Source: a bacterium (lineage in GTDB: Bacteria; Elusimicrobiota; Elusimicrobia; UBA1565; UBA9628). From it: a stretch of 64,000 nt of DNA. Position 1 is the first letter of the stretch. Every line of letters begins with the position of its first letter. A program made the position numbers and the translations under genes. The DNA is taken from the NCBI GenBank assembly GCA_021799485.1, contig JAJZAK010000001.1:98458-162457 (forward strand). Direction: 5' to 3'. Positions 1-7,708 of the stretch are shown here, in pieces. The notes beneath the pieces are model-generated. The model searched no databases and was not told the origin of the DNA. It saw nothing but the letters and a program-made list of their open reading frames with translations.

Positions 1-583
1 TGAACTTCGGGACGACGACGGTGATGAAAACCGTGATCACGATGCCCGACATGCCGATGAGCACGGCCGGAAGCATCATGGCGTTCAATACTTTCGTCTT
101 GAGCTCGGCCTGGGAGGCGAGATAGACCGCGATCTGATTGAGGATTTTCGGGAGTTGGCCACCCATCTCCCCGGCCTGGATCAGCGAAATCCACAGGTCG
201 GTGAAAATCTTGGGGTGCGCCTCAAGCGCCTTGAACAGCGCCGAGCCCGCGGAGACATCCTTGGCGACCTGGGTCAGGGCCAAATGGAGGGCTTTTGACC
301 CCGTATACTCGGCCAGCAGGGAAAGCGCTCGCACCAACGGCACGCCGCCGTTGAGGAGTGTCGCCAACTGCTCCGCGAAAAAGATGAGCTGCCACGTCCC
401 CACCTTGCCGCCGCCCGAGAGCTTCTTGGCGATGCCGGAGCCACCCTTCTCGATCGCCAGCGCCAGGATGAAAAACCCGCGGCCTTGGAGGGCGGCGACG
501 GCTTCATTCTCGTCGACAGCCTCTAGAACGCCCGAGCTCATTTCGCCGCGCTCATTCTGGACCGTGTAGGAGAATTGAGCCAT
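1..583 (-). CDS. pilC: Type IV pilus / type II secretion inner-membrane platform protein PilC (GspF family), partial
   Basis: The N-terminal 194 residues are present; the C-terminus lies beyond the left edge. Family role: polytopic platform protein that couples the PilB ATPase to pilin extraction from the inner membrane. Seen: start MAQFSYTVQNERGEM, then the first T2SSF helical bundle with LATLLNGGVPLVRAL (about residues 73-87) and LIQAGEMGGQLPKIL (134-148), and the first long membrane helix (about 169-191). The ATG at 583 is five bases after the pilB stop, so it is the last visible gene of the pilus operon. The family assignment is secure; PilC versus GspF cannot be separated from this fragment. 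Confidence 0.93.
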   Translation of the reverse strand, partial: MAQFSYTVQNERGEMSSGVLEAVDENEAVAALQGRGFFILALAIEKGGSGIAKKLSGGGKVGTWQLIFFAEQLATLLNGGVPLVRALSLLAEYTGSKALHLALTQVAKDVSAGSALFKALEAHPKIFTDLWISLIQAGEMGGQLPKILNQIAVYLASQAELKTKVLNAMMLPAVLIGMSGIVITVFITVVVPKF

Positions 584-588
584 GCCGA

Positions 589-2343
589 TTATTCCTCCAC
601 CGTCGCGGAGTGCACCTCGCCGATCGTCGTCTGGCCCAAGAGCACCTTCCGGAAGCCGCTCGCGCGCATATTCCACATCCCCGTTTTGGCCGCGGCCGCT
701 TGAAGCTTCGTCAGGTCCCCCTTGTCCTTGGAGATGATGCGCCGCATGTCTTGGTTGATCCGATAAATTTCGTAGATGGCCCGGCGGCCCTTATAGCCCG
801 TGTTATAGCAGCTCTGGCACCCGGAAGGCTTGTAGAAGGTCCGGCTGGTCGGCGGAGCCGAATCCAGCATCGCGCCCCTGACCACCTCGTCCCATTCCTC
901 GGCGGGGGGCTCATAGGGCTTCCTGCACTCGGGGCAGAGGACCCGGACGAGCCGTTGCGCGGCGACCAACATCAGAGAGCCCGCGAGGAGATACGGCTCG
1001 ATCCCCATATCGACCAAACGCACGACCGCCGAGAGGGCGTCGTTGGTGTGGAGGGTGGAAAGAACCAAGTGTCCCGTCAGCGCGGCGCGCAGGCAGGTCT
1101 GGGCCGTTTCGGCATCGCGCACCTCTCCCACCAGGATGACGTCCGGGTCCTGGCGCAGGAAGGATCGCAGCGCCGAGGCGAAGGTCAGGCCTATATTGGC
1201 GCGAACCTGCACCTGGCTGATGCCGGACAGCTTGATTTCGACGGGGTCTTCGATCGTCATGAAGTTGAGCTCGGGCGTCTTGATGGTGTTGAGGACCGTA
1301 TAGAGCGTCGTGGTCTTGCCCGAGCCCGTGGGGCCGGTGATGAAGATGAGCCCGTGCGGTTGATTGGCCGCATCCAGGAAATCGGTCCGTTGGCGCGGTT
1401 CAAAGCCCAAGGCGTCGATATTGAGCTCCGTCGCGGCGTTGGCGAGGATTCTCATGACAACCTTCTCTCCATAGACCGTGGGACAAATCGAAATGCGCAG
1501 GTCGATGGGGATGTCGTGCACCTTGATCGAGAAGGTCCCATCCTGGGGAAGCCGCCGTTCGGCGATGTCGAGCTTCGCCAGGATCTTGATCCGGGCGACG
1601 ATGGCCATGAAATCCTTTTTCAGGGGGGCGGCGCGCTCATAAAGAGTGCCGTCAATGCGAAACCTCAAGACGACGCGCTGGTCGTAGCTCTCCAGATGGA
1701 TGTCCGAGGCGCGCTCCGCCACGGCCTGCTTCAAGATCGCATTGACGAGGGCGATGGTGTGGGCGTCCTCCGACAAGGTCGCCGCGCTGTCGAGGTCCAC
1801 CCTGGTCACCAGGGACTCCATGTCGTCCCCCCCCGCCTTGGCGTCCAGCGGGGCGGCGGCGATCTTTTCAATCGTCTTGTCGATCATGCTCCTGCTGCCC
1901 TGCTGGTAAAAGTCGTCGATCGCCGAGTAGATCTGGACCTTCGTGGACACGAACGGCTGGATCTCGCAGTGGGTCAAAAGCTTCAAGTTTTCCCGAACGG
2001 AGATGTTCGTCGGATCCCACATGGCGACGGCGAGCAAGCTGCTGTCTCGGAAGAGGGGCACCAGGGCGTGTTCCCGCGCGAAGTTTTCGGGCACGAGATC
2101 CTCAAGCTTCTGGTGCTTCTGGACCTTGAGGAGCCTGTTCTCCTTGGACGCGAACGGGAGCCCCATCTTTTTGGAGAGGGCCAAGGCGATGGCGTCTTCC
2201 TTCGCGAATCCTAATCTCACGACGGCCTCGCCGAATAAACAACGCGATTGCGCCGCAAGCTTATCGGCGCGCTCCCGTTGTTCCGGGGTGATGACCTTCA
2301 CGGCCATCAAAATGTCGGCGATATCGAGCTTTTGTTCCGGCAT
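589..2343 (-). CDS. pilB: Type IV pilus extension / type II secretion ATPase PilB (GspE family)
   Basis: A 584-residue AAA+-like hexameric secretion ATPase that powers pilin assembly at the inner membrane. Seen: an N-terminal MshEN-type domain (about 5-150), Walker A GPTGSGKTT at 337-345, Walker B region DVILVGEVRD at 401-410, the His-box LSTLHTND near 428-435, and the Zn-binding tetracysteine typical of PilB/GspE (C470, C473, C509, C512). Length is normal for the family. It precedes pilC by five bases. It is separated from pilQ by 382 bases that hold an inverted-repeat element, so it may need its own promoter. No strong promoter is obvious in 2344-2459. Confidence 0.96.
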   Translation of the reverse strand: MPEQKLDIADILMAVKVITPEQRERADKLAAQSRCLFGEAVVRLGFAKEDAIALALSKKMGLPFASKENRLLKVQKHQKLEDLVPENFAREHALVPLFRDSSLLAVAMWDPTNISVRENLKLLTHCEIQPFVSTKVQIYSAIDDFYQQGSRSMIDKTIEKIAAAPLDAKAGGDDMESLVTRVDLDSAATLSEDAHTIALVNAILKQAVAERASDIHLESYDQRVVLRFRIDGTLYERAAPLKKDFMAIVARIKILAKLDIAERRLPQDGTFSIKVHDIPIDLRISICPTVYGEKVVMRILANAATELNIDALGFEPRQRTDFLDAANQPHGLIFITGPTGSGKTTTLYTVLNTIKTPELNFMTIEDPVEIKLSGISQVQVRANIGLTFASALRSFLRQDPDVILVGEVRDAETAQTCLRAALTGHLVLSTLHTNDALSAVVRLVDMGIEPYLLAGSLMLVAAQRLVRVLCPECRKPYEPPAEEWDEVVRGAMLDSAPPTSRTFYKPSGCQSCYNTGYKGRRAIYEIYRINQDMRRIISKDKGDLTKLQAAAAKTGMWNMRASGFRKVLLGQTTIGEVHSATVEE

Positions 2344-2459
2344 CTCATCATGCTGACGGCGTTTAATGCGGCATTATGGGATCACAATACGGCAAAAGTA
2401 TACCGGGACGACTGCAAAAGTCAAGGATAACAACGCAAAAAATAAGTTAAAACTCCTAA

Positions 2460-2490
2460 GGGCTCGTTAAGAAATAATTGATGCACTTCG
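2460..2490 (+). repeat. Left terminal inverted repeat of the MITE-like element
   Basis: 31 bp. It pairs with 2696-2726 with two mismatches (positions 19 and 24 of the repeat). The TAA at 2457-2459 lies immediately outside. Confidence 0.85.
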
Positions 2491-2695
2491 GAGGCCCGAG
2501 GTTGAGCCGAATTCGAGGCGCGACGAGGGCGCAGGCCGAGGCCTGGAACCGAGGAGCAACGAAGAAGTCGGCCAAGATCGGGCCTCCCCCCCTCGGGGCC
2601 GGGGCGATTTCGGGCTGCGCCTTCGTTGATCGTCGCTTCCATAGCTTCAGCTATGCGCGCTCCTCTCGCCTCGGCTCGCTCCGAACTGGCCCCGG

Positions 2696-2726
2696 CGAAG
2701 TGTATCACTTATTTCTTAACGAGCCC
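2696..2726 (-). repeat. Right terminal inverted repeat of the MITE-like element
   Basis: 31 bp, inverted copy of 2460-2490. The last base supplies the G of the pilQ TAG stop. Removing the element and one TAA restores the same TAG, so insertion did not change the PilQ C-terminus. Confidence 0.85.
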
Positions 2727-4660
2727 TAATCAAGCATGATCGTCGGCGTGATGAAGACGACGAGGTCCGTGTTCGTGGTGCTCGCCTGAGTGCTTGTGAA
2801 GAACCAGCCGATGATCGGAATGTAGCCCAGCAGCGGCACTTTCCGGACCACCTTGTTCTTGTTGGATTCCAGAAGCCCTCCCAGCACCAAGGTCTGCCCG
2901 TTCTTGATGCGCACCACCGTAGACACGGAACGGCTCAATGGGTCTTGGATGGGCTGGGCGCTGGAAGACAGCGGCGAGGTTTGCGTGTTGACGAACTGAG
3001 GCTGCACGTACATCGTCACGTAGCCGTCCTTGTTGACTTGGGGCGTGACGCTCAGAATGACGCCCGTCGTGGTCCGGTCGACCGTCGCCCCCGCTTGGCT
3101 CGTGCCGGAGCCGAAGCCGCTCGTGACGGCCTGCATGACGTCCACGGCCGTCTTGGCCGCGATCTGCACGACGGCGGGCTGGTTGTTGAGGGTCAGGACC
3201 TTGGGCTTTCCCAGAAAACGCGCCTCCGTTCGCGACACCAAGGCCCTGAGCACGACCGTCAATTGCTGCAGATTCAAGACGCTGGTCAAAACTCCCGTCT
3301 GGTTGAGATTAAGCGAGCCGCTGGTAACTGACGAGTTACTGCCGCCCAATCCAACGTTCTGCGATTGATTCATCATCTGGCCGCCCATCATCGCGAGCTG
3401 GCTGATGACGGACGGGTTGGGGTTGAAGAGAGCCAAGTTGGAGAGATTCGATGGGAGAATCATGGGGAACGTCGTGTCCCTCTCTCCTCCCGTGAAGGTC
3501 GCTAGACCCCCGTTTGGCCCTCCCCACTCGAGACCCAGGTCGTTGGCTTTGTTGGCGTCGATCTCGACCACCTGGGCCTCGATGAGGACCTGCGGCACCT
3601 TCTTATCGAGAGCGTCGATGATGTCCTCGACTTGGGGGAAGATCTCCGGGGTTCCCGTGACGATGAGGGAATTCGTGCGGGGGTCGACGGCGACGGCGCC
3701 GGAATTGCCAATGATCGTCTTCAGGATGTTCATAATGACGACCCCGCTATTATTACCGCCCGATCCGCCCATACCGCCGCCGCCCATACCGCCCATGCCG
3801 CCACCGCCCATACCGCCCATGCCGCCGCCGCCCATACCGCCCATCCCGCCGCCGCCCATACCGCCCATCCCGCCGCCGCCCATACCACCCATCCCGCCGC
3901 CGCCCATGCCCATGCCCATCCCGCCGCCGCCGCCGCCCATCGCGGAGCCCCCCGTCATGGGAGTAATACTCTGCTGAGCCGATTGAAGCGACTGCAGGGG
4001 AATCAGCGGAATCCAATTGAGGGTATATATCTTAACGATCCAGTTCCTAGCCTTGACAGAGCGGGCCAGAACCAAATAGGTGCTGCTCTTGCCGATGCGC
4101 TCGTAGGTCAGTCCCTTCATTTCCAGAAGCACCTGCAGCGCCTCCCGGACCGTGACGTTTTGAAGGAACGCCGTCACTTTTTTATCCTGCACACCCTCGG
4201 CGACGATAAAGTTTACCTTCGCCTGAGCGGCAATGGCGTCGAGAAAGGCCCCCAGGGGCGCCGCCTTGACGCGGACCGTCACCCGGGTGTCAAGAACCGA
4301 CTTTGGCGTTTTCGGCGCGCTGGGCGCCGGAGCATTGGTCGTCGGCTCCTCCGTCACGGTCGGCAGGGACCTATCCGAATACCCTGGAGGAGTCGGCCCC
4401 GCGCCTTGAGGGTAGGCCGGCTGATTGGCGGAAGAAGACGGCGTCGCCTGGGGAGCACCGGCTCCGCCCTGTCCATAGGAGGACTGCCCTTGCTGCTGAG
4501 TCGGGTCTTGCTGGGCCCACGCCGACCCCGCTGAGGCGCAACAAAGCATCTCCAAAGCCGCGGCGGCGGCAACGGCTTTACTGAAATAACGGCGCGTTCC
4601 CGTTAAGAGGGAAGAGAAGGCCGATTTAAGCCGCTGCTGATTCGTGGCTGCATTCTCCAT
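2726..4660 (-). CDS. pilQ: Outer-membrane secretin PilQ (GspD family) with a Gly/Met-rich repeat
   Basis: A 644-residue secretin that forms the outer-membrane gate for pili or secreted proteins. Seen: a signal peptide cleaved near AWA-QQ (about 49), a low-complexity Gln/Pro-rich linker (50-115), an STN/N0-like domain (about 125-200), an N1-type domain interrupted by a 60-residue Gly/Met insert (about 241-303), then the secretin core with the diagnostic KVPLLGYIPIIGWFF (about 607-621) and LVVFITPTI at the C-terminus. An AGGAGG ribosome-binding site lies just upstream of the ATG. pilP ends 12 bases upstream, so it belongs to the pil operon. The stop codon overlaps the edge of the MITE-like element. 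Confidence 0.95.
   Translation of the reverse strand: MENAATNQQRLKSAFSSLLTGTRRYFSKAVAAAAALEMLCCASAGSAWAQQDPTQQQGQSSYGQGGAGAPQATPSSSANQPAYPQGAGPTPPGYSDRSLPTVTEEPTTNAPAPSAPKTPKSVLDTRVTVRVKAAPLGAFLDAIAAQAKVNFIVAEGVQDKKVTAFLQNVTVREALQVLLEMKGLTYERIGKSSTYLVLARSVKARNWIVKIYTLNWIPLIPLQSLQSAQQSITPMTGGSAMGGGGGGMGMGMGGGGMGGMGGGGMGGMGGGGMGGMGGGGMGGMGGGGMGGMGGGGMGGSGGNNSGVVIMNILKTIIGNSGAVAVDPRTNSLIVTGTPEIFPQVEDIIDALDKKVPQVLIEAQVVEIDANKANDLGLEWGGPNGGLATFTGGERDTTFPMILPSNLSNLALFNPNPSVISQLAMMGGQMMNQSQNVGLGGSNSSVTSGSLNLNQTGVLTSVLNLQQLTVVLRALVSRTEARFLGKPKVLTLNNQPAVVQIAAKTAVDVMQAVTSGFGSGTSQAGATVDRTTTGVILSVTPQVNKDGYVTMYVQPQFVNTQTSPLSSSAQPIQDPLSRSVSTVVRIKNGQTLVLGGLLESNKNKVVRKVPLLGYIPIIGWFFTSTQASTTNTDLVVFITPTIMLD
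3755..3940 (-). repeat. In-frame 21-bp tandem repeats encoding a Gly/Met-rich segment of PilQ
   Basis: Codons about 241-302 of pilQ repeat a 7-residue unit (GGMGGGG) about six times. Copies differ by single synonymous bases, so the array is recent or homogenised. Because the unit is a multiple of three, copy-number change would alter loop length without a frameshift. Confidence 0.9.
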
Positions 4661-4672
4661 GTTGTCCTCCTT

Positions 4673-5464
4673 CTATTCCAGTCCGCCTTTCCACGCCTTG
4701 ATCGCCCGGTGATTCTTCCACGAGAAAACGACTCCCTCGCCGGTTATTTTCACGATCTTAAGCGTCTGCTTCTTGACCCTGATGACGCTCCCCACGTCGA
4801 CCGTGTCGCCGTCAATGATCGCCTTGCTGGCGGCTCCCTTCGTGATGATGGCCTGCAGCTCCACGGAAGCCAGGAGATTTCTCAGCATCGCCGCGAAGTC
4901 GACGCGCTTAACCTTGGGTTTCGGCCGATGTTTGACCACCTTCGGCTTGGGCTTGAGCGCCTCGATGTCCTCGGGAGACAGCATCGGATCCCGGATGATC
5001 GGCGGCGTGTCGGAGGTCGGCGGCGCGGCCGTGTTGATGCCGATCCGCGCGGGCATGGAGGCGCCCATGGCCGCGGGACGGGCGATGGGACTTCCGGACG
5101 TCGCGGCTGCCGCCGCCTGGGGAACTCCGAAAGCCGCGCTTGGCGGCGCCGCAAGCGGCGGAGATGCCGGACGCGGGACCAAGGGTGAGGAAGGCGCCCC
5201 GGGGACTACTCCCCGCGATATCGCCCCGGCACCGGGGATCGAGCGCGACGCTAATAGGGTCTTGGCGGGCGGCGTGATGATTTGAGTCCCATCGGCGGGA
5301 CGCATGAAGGGCGCGCGAGGCTGGGGATTCCCGCGCGCCGCGGCAGCCGCGGCCGGCTTGGTCTGGCGCCGGCGTCCCAGTCTCGCGGATCCGAAAAGCG
5401 CCATCAGAGGGATCGCGAGCGCGACGGCCAAGACGATCCAGACCCAAAAGCCGCCGCGCCTCAT
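4673..5464 (-). CDS. PilP-like pilus assembly protein, inner-membrane anchored with Pro/Ala-rich linker
   Basis: 263 residues from an ATG whose first bases overlap the stop of the upstream pilO-like gene (ATGA), which sets the start; a longer in-frame extension would run 150 bases into that gene. Seen: MRRGGFWVWIVLAVAL membrane anchor, a long Pro/Ala-rich linker (about 30-170), and a C-terminal small beta domain (about 185-263) with DGDTVDVGSVIRVKKQTLKI, as in PilP or GspC-type periplasmic domains that bind the secretin. The call rests mainly on size, topology and position between pilO and pilQ; sequence identity to PilP is not obvious. Confidence 0.72.
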   Translation of the reverse strand: MRRGGFWVWIVLAVALAIPLMALFGSARLGRRRQTKPAAAAAARGNPQPRAPFMRPADGTQIITPPAKTLLASRSIPGAGAISRGVVPGAPSSPLVPRPASPPLAAPPSAAFGVPQAAAAATSGSPIARPAAMGASMPARIGINTAAPPTSDTPPIIRDPMLSPEDIEALKPKPKVVKHRPKPKVKRVDFAAMLRNLLASVELQAIITKGAASKAIIDGDTVDVGSVIRVKKQTLKIVKITGEGVVFSWKNHRAIKAWKGGLE

Positions 5465-6072
5465 CGCCGCCCCCTCGATGCCGCGGCGCTCCCATCGAGA
5501 AAATCGTCCACCGAGCAATCGACCTGATTCATCCCGATAGGCTTGTCCAATTTCTCCATCTTCAAGCTTTCGATGTAAAGGACCGGCCTGGCATCCTCGA
5601 CGCGTTTGAGCCACGCTACAAAATCTTTAAACTGGACATTAAATTTCACGGAGACGTCCTGGACGATCAACCCGCTTTCACGAAGGGTTTGTTCCGTACC
5701 GGCGCCAATCGTATTGGATTCGAGGCGCTGATCGTTCAGCGTGGCCAGGACCGCCTTCGAAAGGCCCCCCTCCCGATCCTTCAACGGGGTCAGCAACGAC
5801 GCTCCGGCGGCAATGCGTTTCTCCAGGCTGTTATACTGCTCTTCATATCGGGCGACCATCTTCGCCGTCCTGAGCTGGTTTTCGTAGAGAGCTTCCTTAA
5901 GGGTTGCGGGAATATAAACCAGCCGATAAATTCCCAGAACCGCGCACCCCGCGATCACGACGGCCCTGCCAAAACGGGCAAGGCCCTTTTCAACGAAAAC
6001 GGCCGCCGTCAGCTTCGCCTCACGCAGGGCGGCCTCCATCATGGAGCCGAGCCAAGCGTTGAGCTTGTCCAT
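5461..6072 (-). CDS. PilO-like pilus assembly protein
   Basis: 203 residues: a short cytoplasmic N-terminus, one membrane helix (about 35-55, AVVIAGCAVLGIYRLVYI), a coiled-coil stretch (about 60-95), then an alpha/beta periplasmic domain ending DNA-protected-free in a basic tail. This topology and the gene order pilMN-O-P-Q match the inner-membrane alignment complex that links the cytoplasmic PilM ring to the secretin. The ATG follows the pilMN stop with no gap, and the stop overlaps the next gene's ATG. The assignment is by context and topology rather than by a strict motif. Confidence 0.75.
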   Translation of the reverse strand: MDKLNAWLGSMMEAALREAKLTAAVFVEKGLARFGRAVVIAGCAVLGIYRLVYIPATLKEALYENQLRTAKMVARYEEQYNSLEKRIAAGASLLTPLKDREGGLSKAVLATLNDQRLESNTIGAGTEQTLRESGLIVQDVSVKFNVQFKDFVAWLKRVEDARPVLYIESLKMEKLDKPIGMNQVDCSVDDFLDGSAAASRGRR

Positions 6073-7704
6073 CTAGCGGTTCGCTCCGGATCGAGATGCC
6101 GGCGACAAGGTGAGCGTGAACGCCGTCTGCTTGACGTTCTTCATATTGCCGCCGAACATGGACCCCTCATTTATTTCTTTGGAATCCATCATGACGCCGA
6201 TATGCCCAAGAAAGGCGCCGATGTCCTTGGACTTCAAAAGTTCGCCCTTGAACTTGAGGATCAGATTGCCTTCTTGGTCGCGAGTGGCGGCCCTGGCATA
6301 CCCCGAGAGGCTCAATTTGCCTCCGGCATCACCCCTTCCTTGCGAACTCAAAGGACGCGTGAATTGAATGCCCGTCAACCACATTTGAGAGGGAAGGCTG
6401 TTTGCCACCTCCGTGAGAATTTCCGAAGGCTTGAGCCTGTTGGCCGCGCCGGACAGATCGTCGAAGGCATTGGCCCTTTGCTGCATATTACCGATCAAGC
6501 CCTTGATGGCTATCTCGGATTGACCCTTAAAGACGGCTTCCAATCTCGAATCACGGTGATAGCTCTCTAAATCCTTGGAATGGAGCATGTAAAGAAAGCT
6601 TTGGACAATACCCGAAACAAGGAAATAGGCCGCCAACGCAAAACCCGCCACAAAAATGTTCCTTGCAACCCGCAACTCGTCCTCGGCCACTCTTCCCGTT
6701 TGCGCGACGTCGACGTTGATCGCGTTGGGCAGCATAAATTTAGCCGCGGCGCCGACGGACGCGTAGGCAGCCCAATCCCCTCCTCGCAGGCCGAGCGGCG
6801 CATCCACGTCGGCGTCCTGGACGGGCACGCCGGCATCCTGGGACAAAGCCTGCCTCCAAGCGTTCATGTCCGGGAGCCGCCCGCTCACGAGCGCTCGGGA
6901 AATCGGACCGGTTCCGAGGGCGTCGGCGGCGAAGCGCAATGAATTGCCGAATTCGATCCTCCGCAGAGCCTCGATAATGGACGGCGGTTGGCTCCAGAGC
7001 AACTCCCGAAACAGGACAGGCACTCCCTTGTCGATGACAAGAAACCGAAGGCTCGTCGCGTCCACGAGCACGTGCGCGTAGGGCTTTCGCTCCGCGTCGG
7101 CTTCCAGCAGGTCCCACAGCCGCGCAATCGAGCAGGGCGCGACCTCGACGCCGGCCAGCTTCAAGCCCGCCGCCGCGACTATTTTTTCGATCTTTCCGAC
7201 GGTGTCCTTTCCCGTCACCGCCGTCAGGACGCCCTGGCGCGGCTTGGAGGTCCCGGACTTTCCTTGGGGTACCACCTGGAAATCGAACTTCAGCGTCTCC
7301 AGCGCCAAAGGAACGTGCTTCTTGATCTCGAGACGCACCGCCGTCGTCCAGAACTTGCGCTCCATGGCGGGCATCATGAAGTAGCGGAAAAGTCCCATCT
7401 GGCGCGACAACGTCACGACGACATTCGGGCCGGCGCGCTTCGCGGCGCCTAAATTTTTATCGAGGAAATCGGCGAACTTCTCGGCGTCGTTGAGGAAATC
7501 GTCCGTGAGGGCCGCCGGGGCGGCCGAGGCGCCGGCGCTGGGAACGGGAAAGCGCAATAGGTTCTCCACGGCGAGATGGCCGCCCTTCAAATGCACGGCC
7601 GCGGCGTACACGACGCCCGGGCTCACGAAAAGACCCAGACAGCTTGCGTGCTGCGGGCGCGAACTGCCGAAAGCCCACTGCTGGACGACGTCGTTTAGGC
7701 CCAT
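6073..7704 (-). CDS. PilM-PilN fusion protein of the pilus alignment complex
   Basis: 543 residues that join two normally separate proteins. Residues about 15-335 are a PilM-type actin-like ATPase domain (CLGLFVSPGVVYAAAV start; FRYFMMPAMERKFW followed by IKKHVPLALETLKFDF, the hallmark of PilM/competence protein A). A membrane helix follows (about 349-372), then a PilN-type periplasmic domain (about 373-543) with LPSQMWLTGIQF, typical of fimbrial assembly PF05137. In other species the PilN N-terminal peptide docks into PilM; here the two are covalently linked across the membrane. It starts four bases after the upstream gene. PilM phosphate-loop residues cannot be judged by eye. Confidence 0.85.
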   Translation of the reverse strand: MGLNDVVQQWAFGSSRPQHASCLGLFVSPGVVYAAAVHLKGGHLAVENLLRFPVPSAGASAAPAALTDDFLNDAEKFADFLDKNLGAAKRAGPNVVVTLSRQMGLFRYFMMPAMERKFWTTAVRLEIKKHVPLALETLKFDFQVVPQGKSGTSKPRQGVLTAVTGKDTVGKIEKIVAAAGLKLAGVEVAPCSIARLWDLLEADAERKPYAHVLVDATSLRFLVIDKGVPVLFRELLWSQPPSIIEALRRIEFGNSLRFAADALGTGPISRALVSGRLPDMNAWRQALSQDAGVPVQDADVDAPLGLRGGDWAAYASVGAAAKFMLPNAINVDVAQTGRVAEDELRVARNIFVAGFALAAYFLVSGIVQSFLYMLHSKDLESYHRDSRLEAVFKGQSEIAIKGLIGNMQQRANAFDDLSGAANRLKPSEILTEVANSLPSQMWLTGIQFTRPLSSQGRGDAGGKLSLSGYARAATRDQEGNLILKFKGELLKSKDIGAFLGHIGVMMDSKEINEGSMFGGNMKNVKQTAFTLTLSPASRSGANR

Positions 7705-7708
7705 GTAA

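Larger units (their letters stand above)
2460..2726. mobile_element. MITE-like non-autonomous element with 31-bp terminal inverted repeats and TAA target duplication
   Basis: The left end (2460-2490) and the reverse complement of the right end (2696-2726) match at 29 of 31 positions, both starting GGGCTCGTTAAGAAATAA. The element is flanked by a TAA duplication (2457-2459 and 2727-2729). It is 267 bp long, too short for a transposase, and the short open frames inside it have no credible coding signature; two opposite frames end in the same LFLNEP peptide only because the ends are inverted copies. It also holds a CATAGC-TTCA-GCTATG hairpin near 2640-2655. Its right border coincides with the pilQ stop codon. 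It is unlike a terminator because the arms are 200 bp apart. Confidence 0.82.

Noticed and set aside
610-2214. Long open frame antisense to pilB, and similar antisense frames at 16232-17896, 31087-32460 and 47657-49333
   Set aside because: They are mirror frames of well-identified genes in GC-rich DNA, with Arg/Gly/Ala-rich translations and no motifs.
2421-2729. Two opposite short open frames that both end in LFLNEP
   Set aside because: The shared peptide is only the translation of the two inverted terminal repeats of the MITE-like element.
3755-3940. Short direct repeats considered as a CRISPR array
   Set aside because: Units are contiguous without spacers and encode an in-frame Gly/Met repeat of PilQ.
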